Shown: in pieces, positions 26,621 to 39,600 of the stretch
Numbering within the stretch: position 1 is the stretch's first letter
How the letters are laid out: each line of letters opens with the position of its first letter
From: Litoditis marina
Taxonomy: Eukaryota > Nematoda > Chromadorea > Rhabditida > Rhabditidae
Assembly (NCBI GenBank): GCA_964036275.1
Contig: CAXIWQ010000203.1
Coordinates: forward strand, 1 to 64,000
DNA: 64,000 nt
Direction: 5' to 3'
Position numbers and translations under genes: made by a program
Notes under the pieces: model-generated
Seen by the model: the letters and a program-made list of their open reading frames with translations, nothing else
Database searches by the model: none
Told to the model about the DNA's origin: nothing

Positions 26621-27479
26621 GCAAATAGTCGATAACCGCGTTAATTCGTATTTTGTGGCTGTGCGCCACAGAATAGATAGTCGTATTAGGTTTTTGTAGC
26701 TGGGAGCAACATACTCGATAGCCGTATAAACTTTTTTCTGTAGCTGCAAAGAGTCAATAACCGCGTTAATTTGTCTTTTGTGGCTGTGCGCCACAGAATA
26801 TAAAGTCGTATTAGGTTTTTGTAGCCATGAGCAACAGACTTGATAGCCGTATAAACTTTTTTCCGTAGCTGCAAGCCAATGAGTCGATAACCGCGTTAAT
26901 TCGTATTTTGTGGCTGTGCGCCACAGAATAGATTGTCGTATTTTGTTTTTGTAGTTGGAAGCAACAGACTTGATAGCCGTATGATTTTTTTTGTAGCTGC
27001 AAGTCAAAATGTCAATAACCGCGTTAATTCGTCTTTGTGGCTGTGCGCCACAGAATAGATTGTCGTATTAGGTTTTTGTAGCTGGGAGCAACAGATTTGA
27101 TAGCCGTATGAAATGTTCTCTGTAACTGCGAGGCAAAGAGTCAATAACCGCGTTAATTCGTCTTTTGTGGCTGTGCGCCACAGAATATATAGTCGTATTA
27201 GGTTTTTGTAGCTGGGAGCAACAGACTTGATAGCCGTATGAACTTTTCTCTTTAGCTGCAGACCAACAAGTCGATAACCGCGATAATTCGTATGTTGTGG
27301 CTGTGCGCCACAGAATAGATTGTCGTATTAGGTTTTTGTAGCTGGGAGCAACAGATTTGATAGCCGTATGAACTGTTCTCTGTAGCTGCAAGGCAAAGAG
27401 TCGATACCCGCGTTAATTCGTATTTTGTGGCTGTGCGCCACAGAATAGTATTAGGTTTTTGTAGCTGGGAGCAGCATAC

Positions 27480-27545
27480 TTGATAGCCGTATAACCTTTT
27501 TCCTGTAGCTGCACGGTAAACTTGTAGCTGGGAGCAACAGACTTA
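27480..27545. repeat. Truncated monomer (~63 bp) at an internal junction
   Basis: Subunit C stops after CTGCACGG near 27,515 and continues as TAAACTTGTAGCTGGGAGC inside subunit B, skipping about 67 bp including all of subunit A and its dyad. Consecutive GCCGTATAA landmarks here lie only about 63 bp apart instead of 130. It marks an illegitimate deletion or recombination point. Confidence 0.8.
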
Positions 27546-27839
27546 ATAGCCGTATAAACTTTTTTCTGTAGCTGCAAGGCAAAGAGGTAATAACCGCGTT
27601 AATTTGTCTTTTGTGGCTGTGCGCCACAGAATATAAAGTCGTATTAGGTTTTTGTAGCCATGAGCAACAGACTTGATAGCCGTATAAACTTTTTTCCGTA
27701 GCTGCAAGCCAATGAGTCGATAACCGCGTTAATTCGTATTTTGTGGCTGTGCGCCACAGAATAGATTGTCGTATTTTGTTTTTGTAGTTGGAAGCAACAG
27801 ACTTGATAGCCGTATGATTTTTTTTGTAGCTGCAAGTCA

Positions 27840-30800
27840 AAATGTCAATAACCGCGTTAATTCGTCTTTGTGGCTGTGCGCCACAGAATAGATTGTCGTA
27901 TTAGGTTTTTGTAGCTGGGAGCAACAGATTTGATAGCCGTATGAAATGTTCTCTGTAACTGCGAGGCAAAGAGTCAATAACCGCGTTAATTCGTCTTTTG
28001 TGGCTGTGCGCCACAGAATATATAGTCGTATTAGGTTTTTGTAGCTGGGAGCAACAGACTTGATAGCCGTATGAACTTTTCTCTTTAGCTGCAGACCAAC
28101 AAGTCGATAACCGCGATAATTCGTATGTTGTGGCTGTGCGCCACAGAATAGATTGTCGTATTAGGTTTTTGTAGCTGGGAGCAACAGATTAGATAGCCGT
28201 ATGGACTGTTCTCTGTAGCTGCAAGGCAAAGAGTCGATACCCGCGTTAATTCGTATTTTGTGGCTGTGCGCCACAGAATAGTATTAGGTGTTTGTAGCTG
28301 GGAGCAACATACTTGATAGCCGTATAACCTTTTTCCTGTAGCTGCACGGCAAAGAGTCAACAACCGCGTTAGTTTGTCTTTTGTGGCTGTGCGCCACAGA
28401 ATATAAAGTCGTATTAGGTTTTCGTAGCTGGGAGCAACAGACTTGATAGCCGTATGAACTTTTTTCTGTAGCTGCAAGGCAAAGAGGTAATAACCGCGTT
28501 AATTTGTCTTTTGTGGCTGTGCGCCACAGAATAGATTGTCGTATCAGGTTTTTGTAGCTGGGAGCAACAGACTTGATAGCCGTATGAACTTTTCTCTGTA
28601 GCTGCAAGCCAACAAGTCGATAACCGCGATAATTCGTATTTTGTGGCTGTGCGCCACAGAAAAGATGGTCGTATTAGGTTTTTGTAGCTGGGAGCAACAG
28701 ATTTGATAGCCGTATAAACTGTTCTCTGTAGCTGCAAGGCAAAGAGTCGATAACCGCGTTAATTCGTATTTTGTGGCTGTGCGCCACAGAATAGTATTAG
28801 GTTTTTGTAGCTGGGAGCAACATACTTGATAGCCGTATAACCTTTTTCCTGTAGCTGCACGGCAGAGAGTCAATAAGCGCGTTAATTTGTCTTTTGTGGC
28901 TGTGCGCCACAGAATATAAAGTCGAATTAGGTTTTCGTAGCTGGGAGCAACAGACTTGATAGCCGTATGAACTTTTTTCTGTAGCTGCAAGGCAAAGAGG
29001 TAATAACCGCGTTAATTTGTCTTTTGTGGCTGTGCGCCACAGAATAGATTGTCGTATCAGGTTTTTGTAGCTGGGAGCAACATACTTGATAGCCGTATAA
29101 CCTTTTCCCTGTAGCTGCACGGCAAAGAGTCAATAACCGCGTTAATTTGTATTTTGTGGCTGTGCGCCACAGGATATAAAGTCGTATTAGGTTTTTGTAG
29201 CCATGAGCAACAGACTTGATAGCCGTATAAACTTTTTTCTGTAGCTGCAAGGCAAAGAGTCGATAACCGCGTAAATTCGTATTTTGTGGCTGTGCGCCAC
29301 AGAATAGATTGTCGTATTAGGTTTTTGTAGCTGGGAGCAACAGACTTGATAGCCGTATGAACTTCTTTCTGTAGCTGCAAGGCAAAGAGGTAATAACCGC
29401 GTTAATTTGTCTTTTGTGGCTGTGCGCCTTAGAATAGATTGTCGTATCAGGTTTTTGTAGCTGGGAGCAACAGACTTGATAGCCGTATGAACTTTTTTCT
29501 GTAGCTGCAAGGCAAAGAGGTAATAACCGCGTTAATTTGTCTTTTGTGGCTGTGCGCCACAGGATATAAAGTCGTATTAGGTTTTTGTAGCCATGAGCAA
29601 CAGACTTGAGAGCCGTATAAACTTTTTTTCTGTAGCTGCAAGGCAAAGAGTCGATAACCACGTTAATTCGTATTTTGTGGCTGTGCGCCACAGAATAGAT
29701 TGTCGTATTAGGTTTTTGTAGCTGGGAGCAACAGATTTGATAGCCGTATAAACTTTTTTCTGTAGCTGCTAGGCAAAGAGTCGATAACCGCGTTAATTCG
29801 TGTTTTGTGGCTGTGCGCCACAGAATAGATTGTCGTATTAGGTTTTTGTAGCTGGGAGCAACAGATTTGATAGCCGTATGAAATGTTCTCTGTAACTGCA
29901 AGGCAAAGAGTCAATAACCGCGTTAATTTGTATTTTGTGGCTGTGCGCCACAGAATATAAAGTCGTATTATGTTTTTGTAGTTGGGAGCAACAGACTTGA
30001 TAGCCGTATGATTTTTTTTGTAGCTGCAAGTCAAAATGTCAATAACCGCGTTAATTCGTCTTTGTGGCTGTGCGCCACAGAATAGATTGTCGTATTAGGT
30101 TTTTGTAGCTGGGAGCAACAGATTTGATAGCCGTATGAAATGTTCTCTGTAACTGCGAGGCAAAGAGTCAATAACCGCGTTAATTCGTCTTTTGTGGCTG
30201 TGCGCCACAGAATATATAGTCGTATTAGGTTTTTGTAGCTGGGAGCAACAGACTTGATAGCCGTATGAACTTTTCTCTTTAGCTGCAGACCAACAAGTCG
30301 ATAACCGCGATAATTCGTATTTTGTGGCTGTTCGCCACAGAATAGATTGTCGTATTAGGTTTTTGTAGCTGGGAGCAACAGATTAGATAGCCGTATGAAC
30401 TGTTCTCTGTAGCTGCAAGGCAAAGAGTCGATACCCGCGTTAATTCGTGTTTTGTGGCTGTGCGCCACAGAATAGTATTAGGTTTTTGTAGCTGGGAGCA
30501 ACATACTTGATAGCCGTATAACCTTTTTCCTGTAGCTGCACGGCAAAGAGTCAACAACCGCGTTAGTTTGTCTTTTGTGGCTGTGCGCCACAGAATATAA
30601 AGTCGTATTAGGTTTTCGTAGCTGGGAGCAACAGACTTGATAGCCGTATGAACTTTTTTCTGTAGCTGCAAGGCAAAGAGGTAATAACCGCGTTAATTTG
30701 TCTTTTGTGGCTGTGCGCCACAGAATAGATTGTCGTATCAGGTTTTTGTAGCTGGGAGCAACAGACTTGATAGCCGTATGAACTTTTCTCTGTAGCTGCA

Positions 30801-32224
30801 AGCCAACAAGTCGATAACCGCGATAATTCGTATTTTGTCGCTGTGCGCCACAGAAAAGATTGTCGTATTAGGTTTTTGTAGCTGGGAGCAACAGATTTGA
30901 TAGCCGTATAAACTGTTCTCTGTAGCTGCAAGGCAAAGAGTCGATAACCGCGTTAATTCGTATTTTGTGGCTGTGCGCCACAGAATAGTATTAGGTTTTT
31001 GTAGCTGGGAGCAACATACTTGATAGCCGTATAACCTTTTTCCTGTAGCTGCACGGCAAAGAGTCAATAAGCGCGTTAATTTGTCTTTTGTGGCTGTGCG
31101 CCACAGAATATAAAGTCGAATTAGGTTTTCGTAGCTGGGAGCAACAGACTTGATAGCCGTATGAACTTTTTTCTGTAGCTGCAAGGCAAAGAGGTAATAA
31201 CCGCGTTAATTTGTCTTTTGTGGCTGTGCGCCACAGAATAGATTGTCGTATCAGGTTTTTGTAGCTGGGAGCAACATACTTGATAGCCGTATAACCTTTT
31301 CCCTGTAGCTGCACGGCAAAGAGTCAATAACCGCGTTAATTTGTATTTTGTGGCTGTGCGCCACAGGATATAAAGTCGTATTAGGTTTTTGTAGCCATGA
31401 GCAACAGACTTGATAGCCGTATAAACTTTTTTCTGTAGCTGCAAGGCAAAGAGTCGATAACCGCGTAAATTCGTATTTTGTGGCTGTGCGCCACAGAATA
31501 GATTGTCGTATTAGGTTTTTGTAGCTGGGAGCAACATACTTGATAGCCGTATGAACTTCTTTCTGTAGCTGCAAGGCAAAGAGGTAATAACCGCGTTAAT
31601 TTGTCTTTTGTGGCTGTGCGCCTTAGAATAGATTGTCGTATCAGGTTTTTGTAGCTGGGAGCAACAGACTTGATAGCCGTATGAACTTTTTTCTGTAGCT
31701 GCAAGGCAAAGAGGTAATAACCGCGTTAATTTGTCTTTTGTGGCTGTGCGCCACAGGATATAAAGTCGTATTAGGTTTTTGTAGCCATGAGCAACAGACT
31801 TGAGAGCCGTATAAACTTTTTTTCTGTAGCTGCAAGGCAAAGAGTCGATAACCACGTTAATTCGTATTTTGTGGCTGTGCGCCACAGAATAGATTGTCGT
31901 ATTAGGTTTTTGTAGCTGGGAGCAACAGATGTGATAGCCGTATAAACTTTTTTTCTGTAGCTGCTAGGCAAAGAGTCGATAACCGCGTTAATTCGTATTT
32001 TGTGGCTGTGCGCCACAGAATAGATTGTCGTATTAGGTTTTTGTAGCTGGGAGCAACAGATTTGATAGCCGTATGAAATGTTCTCTGTAACTGCAAGGCA
32101 AAGAGTCAATAACCGCGTTAATTTGTATTTTGTGGCTGTGCGCCACAGAATATAAAGTCGTATTATGTTTTTGTAGTTGGGAGCAACAGACTTGATAGCC
32201 GTATGATTTTTTTTGTAGCTGCAA
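27840..32224. repeat. 2,194-bp tandem segmental duplication
   Basis: Copy 1 is about 27,840-30,030 and copy 2 about 30,031-32,224. Shared rare markers include GCGCCTTAGAATAG (29,426 and 31,620), CTTGAGAGCCG (about 29,605 and 31,799) and AACCACGTTAATTC (about 29,656 and 31,851). Private substitutions separate the copies, for example TGTTCGCC near 30,330 and TTGTCGCTG near 30,837 in copy 2. Confidence 0.8.
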
Positions 32225-32925
32225 GTCAAAATGTCAATAACCGCGTTAATTCGTTTTTGTGGCTGTGCGCCACAGAATAGATTGTCGTATTAGGTTTTTG
32301 TAGCTGGGAGCAACAGACTTGATAGCCGTATTAACTTTTTTCTGTAGCTGCAAGCCAACAAGTCGATAACCGCGATAATTCGTATTTTGTGGCTGTGCGC
32401 CACAGAATAGTATTAGGTTTTTGTAGCTGGGAGCAACATACTTGATAGCCGTATAACCTTTTTCCTGTAGCTGCACGGCAAAGAGTCAATAACCGCGTTA
32501 ATTTGTCTTTTGTGGCTGTGCGCCACAGAATATAAAGTCGTATTAGGTTTTCGTAGCTGGGAGCAACAGACTTGATAGCCGTATGAACTTTTTTCTGTAG
32601 CTGCAAGGCAAAGAGGTAATAACCGCGTTAAGTTGTCTTTTGTGGCTGTGCGCCACAGAATAGATTGTCGTATCAGGTTTTTGTAGCTGGGAGCAACAGA
32701 CTTGATAGCCGTATGAACTTTTCTCTGTAGCTGCAAGCCAACAAGTCGATAACCGCGATAATTCGTATTTTGTGGCTGTGCGCCACAGAAAAGATTGTCG
32801 TATTAGGTTTTTGTAGCTGGGAGCAACAGATTTGATAGCCGTATGAACTGTTCTCTGTAGCTGCAAGGCAAAGAGTCGATAACCGCGTTAATTCGTATTT
32901 TGTGGCTGTGCGCCACAGAATAGTA

Positions 32926-35900
32926 TTAGGTTTTTGTAGCTGGGAGCAACATACTTGATAGCCGTATAACCTTTTTCCTGTAGCTGCACGGCAAAGAGTC
33001 AATAACCGCGTTAATTTGTCTTTTGTGGCTGTGCGCCACAGAATATAAAGTCGAATTAGGTTTTCGTAGCTGGGAGCAACAGACTTGATAGCCGTATGAA
33101 CTTTTTTCTGTAGCTGCAAGGCAAAGAGGTAATAACCGCGTTAATTTGTCTTTTGTGGCTGTGCGCCACAGAATAGATTGTCGTATCAGGTTTTTGTAGC
33201 TGGGAGCAACAGACTTGATAGCCGTATGAACTTTTCTCTGTAGCTGCAAGCCAACAAGTCGATAACCGCGATAATTCGTATTTTGTGGCTGTGCGCCACA
33301 GAATAGTATTAGGTTTTTGTAGCTGGGAGCAACATACTTGATAGCCGTATAACCTTTTTCCTGTAGCTGCACGGCAAAGAGTCAATAACCGCGTTAATTT
33401 GTCTTTTGTGGCTGTGCGCCACAGAATATAAAGTCGTATTAGGTTTTCGTAGCTGGGAGCAACAGACTTGATAGCCGTATGAACTTTTTTCTGTAGCTGC
33501 AAGGCAAAGAGGTAATAACCGCGTTAATTTGTCTTTTGTGGCTGTGCGCCACAGAATAGATTGTCGTATCAGGTTTTTGTAGCTGGGAGCAACATACTTG
33601 ATAGCCGTATGAACTTTTCTCTGTAGCTGCAAGCCAACAAGTCGATAACCGCGATAATTCGTATTTTGTGGCTGTGCGCCACAGGATGTACAGTCGTACT
33701 AGGTTTTTGTAGTTGTGAGCAACAGACTTGATAGCCGTATGATTTTTTTTTCTGTAACTGCAAGCCGAAAAGTCGATAACCGCGTTAATTTGTATTTCGT
33801 GGCTGTGCGCCACAGAAAAGATAGTCGTATCAGGTTCTTGTAGCTGGGAGCAACAGACTTGATAGCCGTATGAACTTTTTCCTGTAGCTGCAAGGCAAAG
33901 AGTCAATAACCGCGTTAATTTGTCTTTTGTGGCTGTGCGCCACAGAATATAAAGTCGTATTAGGTTTTTATAGCTGGGAGCAACAGACTTGATAGCCGTA
34001 TAAGCTTTTTTTCTGTAGCTGCAAGCCAAAGAGTCGATAACCGCGTTAATTTGTCTTTTGTGGCTGTGCGCCACAGAATATAAAGTCGTATTAGGTTTTT
34101 GTAGCTGGGAGCAACAGACGTGATAGCCGTATGAACTGTTCTCTGTAAATGCAAGCCACAGAGTCAAAAACCGCGTTAATTCGTATTTTCTGCTTGTGCA
34201 CCACAGAAAAGATTGTCGTATTAGGTTTTTGTAGCTGGGAGCAACAGACTTGATAGCCGTATAAACTTTTTTCTGTAGCTGCAAGGCAAAGAGTCAATAA
34301 CCGCGTTAATTCGTATTTTGTGGTTGTGCACCACAGAAAAGATAGTCGTATTAGGTTTTTGTAGCTGGGAGCAACAGACTTGATAGCCGTATAAGCTTTT
34401 TTCTGTAGCTGCAAGCCAAAGAGTCGATAACAGCGTTAATTCGTATTTTGTGGCTGTGCGCCACAGAATATATAGTCGTATTAGGTTCTTGTAGCTGTGA
34501 GCAACACACTTGGTAGCCGTATAAGCTTTTCTCTGTAGCTGCAAGCCAAAGAGTCGATAACAGCGTTAATTCGTATTTTGTGGCTGTGCGCCACATAATA
34601 GATTTTCGTATTAGGTTTTTGTAGCTGCGAGCAACAGATTTGATAGCCGTATAAACTTTTTTTTCTGTAGCTGCAAGGCAAAGAGGTAATAACCGCGTTA
34701 ATTTGTCTTTTGTGGCTGTGCGCCACAGAAAAGATTGTCGTATTAGGTTTTTGTAGCTGGGAGCAACAGATTTGATAGCCGTATGAACTGTTCTCTGTAG
34801 CTGCAAGGCAAAGAGTCGATAACCGCGTTAATTCGTATTTTGTGGCTGTGCGCCACAGAATAGTATTAGGTTTTTGTAGCTGGGAGCAACATACTTGATA
34901 GCCGTATAACCTTTTTCCTGTAGCTGCACGGCAAAGAGTCAATAACCGCGTTAATTTGTCTTTTGTGGCTGTGCGCCACAGAATATAAAGTCGAATTAGG
35001 TTTTCGTAGCTGGGAGCAACAGACTTGATAGCCGTATGAACTTTTTTCTGTAGCTGCAAGGCAAAGAGGTAATAACCGCGTTAATTTGTCTTTTGTGGCT
35101 GTGCGCCACAGAATAGATTGTCGTATCAGGTTTTTGTAGCTGGGAGCAACAGACTTGATAGCCGTATGAACTTTTCTCTGTAGCTGCAAGCCAACAAGTC
35201 GATAACCGCGATAATTCGTATTTTGTGGCTGTGCGCCACAGAATAGTATTAGGTTTTTGTAGCTGGGAGCAACATACTTGATAGCCGTATAACCTTTTTC
35301 CTGTAGCTGCACGGCAAAGAGTCAATAACCGCGTTAATTTGTCTTTTGTGGCTGTGCGCCACAGAATATAAAGTCGAATTAGGTTTTCGTAGCTGGGAGC
35401 AACAGACTTGATAGCCGTATGAACTTTTTTCTGTAGCTGCAAGGCAAAGAGGTAATAACCGCGTTAATTTGTCTTTTGTGGCTGTGCGCCACAGAATAGA
35501 TTGTCGTATCAGGTTTTTGTAGCTGGGAGCAACAGACTTGATAGCCGTATGAACTTTTCTCTGTAGCTGCAAGCCAACAAGTCGATAACCGCGATAATTC
35601 GTATTTTGTGGCTGTGCGCCACAGAATAGTATTAGGTTTTTGTAGCTGGGAGCAACATACTTGATAGCCGTATAACCTTTTTCCTGTAGCTGCACGGCAA
35701 AGAGTCAATAACCGCGTTAATTTGTCTTTTGTGGCTGTGCGCCACAGAATATAAAGTCGTATTAGGTTTTCGTAGCTGGGAGCAACAGACTTGATAGCCG
35801 TATGAACTTTTTTCTGTAGCTGCAAGGCAAAGAGGTAATAACCGCGTTAATTTGTCTTTTGTGGCTGTGCGCCACAGAATAGATTGTCGTATCAGGTTTT

Positions 35901-36660
35901 TGTAGCTGGGAGCAACATACTTGATAGCCGTATGAACTTTTCTCTGTAGCTGCAAGCCAACAAGTCGATAACCGCGATAATTCGTATTTTGTGGCTGTGC
36001 GCCACAGGATGTACAGTCGTATTAGGTTTTTGTAGTTGTGAGCAACAGACTTGATAGCCGTATGATTTTTTTTTCTGTAACTGCAAGCCGAAAAGTCGAT
36101 AACCGCGTTAATTTGTATTTCGTGGCTGTGCGCCACAGAAAAGATAGTCGTATCAGGTTCTTGTAGCTGGGAGCAACAGACTTGATAGCCGTATGAACTT
36201 TTTCCTGTAGCTGCAAGGCAAAGAGTCAATAACCGCGTTAATTTGTCTTTTGTGGCTGTGCGCCACAGAATATAAAGTCGTATTAGGTTTTTATAGCTGG
36301 GAGCAACAGACTTGATAGCCGTATAAGCTTTTTTTCTGTAGCTGCAAGCCAAAGAGTCGATAACCGCGTTAATTTGTCTTTTGTGGCTGTGCGCCACAGA
36401 ATATAAAGTCGTATTAGGTTTTTGTAGCTGGGAGCAACAGACGTGATAGCCGTATGAACTGTTCTCTGTAAATGCAAGCCACAGAGTCAAAAACCGCGTT
36501 AATTCGTATTTTCTGCTTGTGCACCACAGAAAAGATTGTCGTATTAGGTTTTTGTAGCTGGGAGCAACAGACTTGATAGCCGTATAAACTTTTTTCTGTA
36601 GCTGCAAGGCAAAGAGTCAATAACCGCGTTAATTCGTATTTTGTGGTTGTGCACCACAGA
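32926..36660. repeat. 2,323-bp duplication with embedded 383-bp trimer repeats
   Basis: The block from about 32,926 to 34,340 recurs at 35,249 to about 36,660 (offset 2,323). Between and within the copies a three-monomer unit of 383 bp (123+130+130) is tandemly repeated: starts at about 32,926 and 33,309, and again at 34,866, 35,249 and 35,632. The divergent monomer set of the 20.7-25.5 kb domain is carried in both copies. Confidence 0.75.
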
Positions 36661-39600
36661 AAAGATAGTCGTATTAAGTTTTTGTAGCTGGTAGCAACAG
36701 ACTTGATGGCCGTATAAATTTTTTTCTGTAGCTGCAAGGCAAAGAGTCAATAACCGCGTTAAACTGTCTTTTGTGGCTGGGCGCCACAGGGTATACAGTC
36801 GTATTAGGTTTTTGTAGTTGTGAGCAACAGACTTGATAGCCGTGTGATTTTTTTTTCTGTAACTGCAAGCCGAAAAGTCAATAACCGCGTTAATTTGTAT
36901 TTCGTGGCTGTGCGCCACAGAATAGATAGTCGTATTAGGTTCTTGTAGCTGGGAGCAACAGACTTGATAGCCGTATGAACTTTTTCCTGTAGCTGCAAGG
37001 CAAAGAGTCAATAACCGCGTTAATTTGTCTTTTGTGGCTGTGCGCCACAGAATATAAAGTCGTATTAGGTTTTTGTAGCTGGGAGCAACAGACTTGATAG
37101 CCGTATAAGCTTTTTTCTGTAGCTGCAAGCCAAAGAGTCGATAACAGCGTTAATTCGTATTTTGTGGCTGTGCGCCACAGAATATATAGTCGTATTAGGT
37201 TCTTGTAGCTGTGAGCAACACACTTGGTAGCCGTATAAGCTTTTCTCTGTAGCTGCAAGCCAAAGAGTCGATAACAGCGTTAATTCGTATTTTGTGGCTG
37301 TGCGCCACATAATAGATTTTCGTATTAGGTTTTTGTAGCTGCGAGCAACAGATTTGATAGCCGTATAAACTTTTTTTTCTGTAGCTGCAAGGCAAAGAGG
37401 TAATAACCGCGTTAATTTGTCTTTTGTGGCTGTGCGCCACAGAATATAAAGTCGTATTAGGTTTTTGTAGCCATGAGCAACAGACTTGATAGCCGTATAA
37501 ACTTTTTTCTGTAGCTGCAAGGCAAAGAGTCGATAACCGCGTTAATTCGTATTTTGTGGCTGTGTGCCACAGAATAGATAGTTGTATTGGGTTTTTCTAG
37601 CTGGGAGCAACATACTTGATAGCCGTATAAACTTTTTTCTGTAGCTGCTAGGCAAAGAGTCAATAACCGCGTAAATTTGTCTTTTGTGGCTGTGCGCCAC
37701 AGAATATAAAGTCGTATTAGGTTTTTGTAGCCATGAGCAACTTGATAGCCGTATGAACTGTTCTCTGTAGCTGCAGGGCAAAAAGTCGATAACCGCGTTA
37801 ATTCGTATGTTGTGGCTGTGCGCCACAGAATAGATTGTCGTATTAGGTTTTTGTAGCTGGGAGCAACATATTTGATAGCCGTATGAACTGTTCTCTGTAG
37901 CTGCAAGGCAAAGAGTCGATAACCGCGTTAATTCGTATTTTGTGGCTGTGCGCCACAGAATAGATTGTCGTATCAGGTTTTTGTAGCTGGGAACAACAGA
38001 CTTGATAGCCGTATTAACTTTTTTCTGTAGCTGCAAAGCAAATAGTCGATAACCGCGTTAATTCGTATTTTGTGGCTGTGCGCCACAGAATAGATAGTCG
38101 TATTAGGTTTTTGTAGCTGGGAGCAACATACTTGATAGCCGTATAAACTTTTTTCTGTAGCTGCAAAGAGTCAATAACCGCGTTAATTTGTATTTTGTGG
38201 CTGTGCGCCACAGAATATAAAGTCGTATTATGTTTTTGTAGTTGGGAGCAACAGACTTGATAGCCGTATGATTTTTTTTGTAGCTGCAAGTCAAAATGTC
38301 AATAACCGCGTTAATTCGTTTTTGTGGCTGTGCGCCACAGAATAGATTGTCGTATTAGGTTTTTGTAGCTGGGAGCAACAGACTTGATAGACGTATTAAC
38401 TTTTTTCTGTAGCTGCAAGGCAAAGAGGTAATAACCGCGTTAATTTGTCTTTTGTGGCTGTGCGCCTTAGAATAGATTGTGGTATCAGGTTTTTGTAGCT
38501 GGGAGCAACAGACTTGATAGCCGTATGAACTTTTTTCTGTAGCTGCAAGGCAAAGAGGTAATAACCGCGTTAATTTGTCTTTTGTGGCTGTGCGCCACAG
38601 GATATAAAGTCGCATTAGGTTTTTGTAGCCATGAGCAACAGACTTGAAAGCCGTATAAACTTTTTTTCTGTAGCTGCAAGGCAAAGAGTCGATAACCACG
38701 TTAATTCGTATTTTGTGGCTGTGCGCCACAGAATAGATTGTCGTATTAGGTTTTTGTAGCTGGGAGCAACAGATTTGATAGCCGTATGAAATGTTCTCTG
38801 TAACTGCAAGGCAAAGAGTCAATAACCGCGTTAATTTGTATTTTGTGGCTGTGCGCCACAGGATATAAAGTCGTATTAGGTTTTTGTAGCCATGAGCAAC
38901 AGACTTGATAGCCGTATAAACTTTTTTCTGTAGCTGCAAGGCAAAGAGTCGATAACCGCGTAAATTCGTATTTTGTGGCTGTGCGCCACAGAATAGATTG
39001 TCGTATTAGGTTTTTGTAGCTGGGAGCAACAGACTTGATAGCCGTATAAACTTTTTTCTGTAGCTGCTAGGCAAAGAGTCGATAACCGCGTTAATTCGTA
39101 TTTTGTGGCTGTGCGCCACAGAATAGATTGTCGTATTAGGTTTTTGTAGCTGGGAGCAACATATTTGATAGCCGTATGAAATGTTCTCTGTAACTGCAAG
39201 GCAAAGAGTCAATAACCGCGTTAATTTGTATTTTGTGGCTGTGCGCCACAGAATATAAAGTCGTATTATGTTTTTGTAGTTGGGAGCAACAGACTTGATA
39301 GCCGTATGATTTTTTTTGTAGCTGCAAGTCAAAATGTCAATAACCGCGTTAATTCGTTTTTGTGGCTGTGCGCCACAGAATAGATTGTCGTATTAGGTTT
39401 TTGTAGCTGGGAGCAACAGACTTGATAGACGTATTAACTTTTTTCTGTAGCTGCAAAGCAAACAGTCGATAACCGCGTTAATTCGTATTTTGTGGCTGTG
39501 CGCCACAGAATAGATAGTCGTATTAGGTTTTTGTAGCTGGGAGCAACATACTTGATAACCGTATAAACTTTTTTCTGTAGCTGCACGGCAAAGAGTCAAT

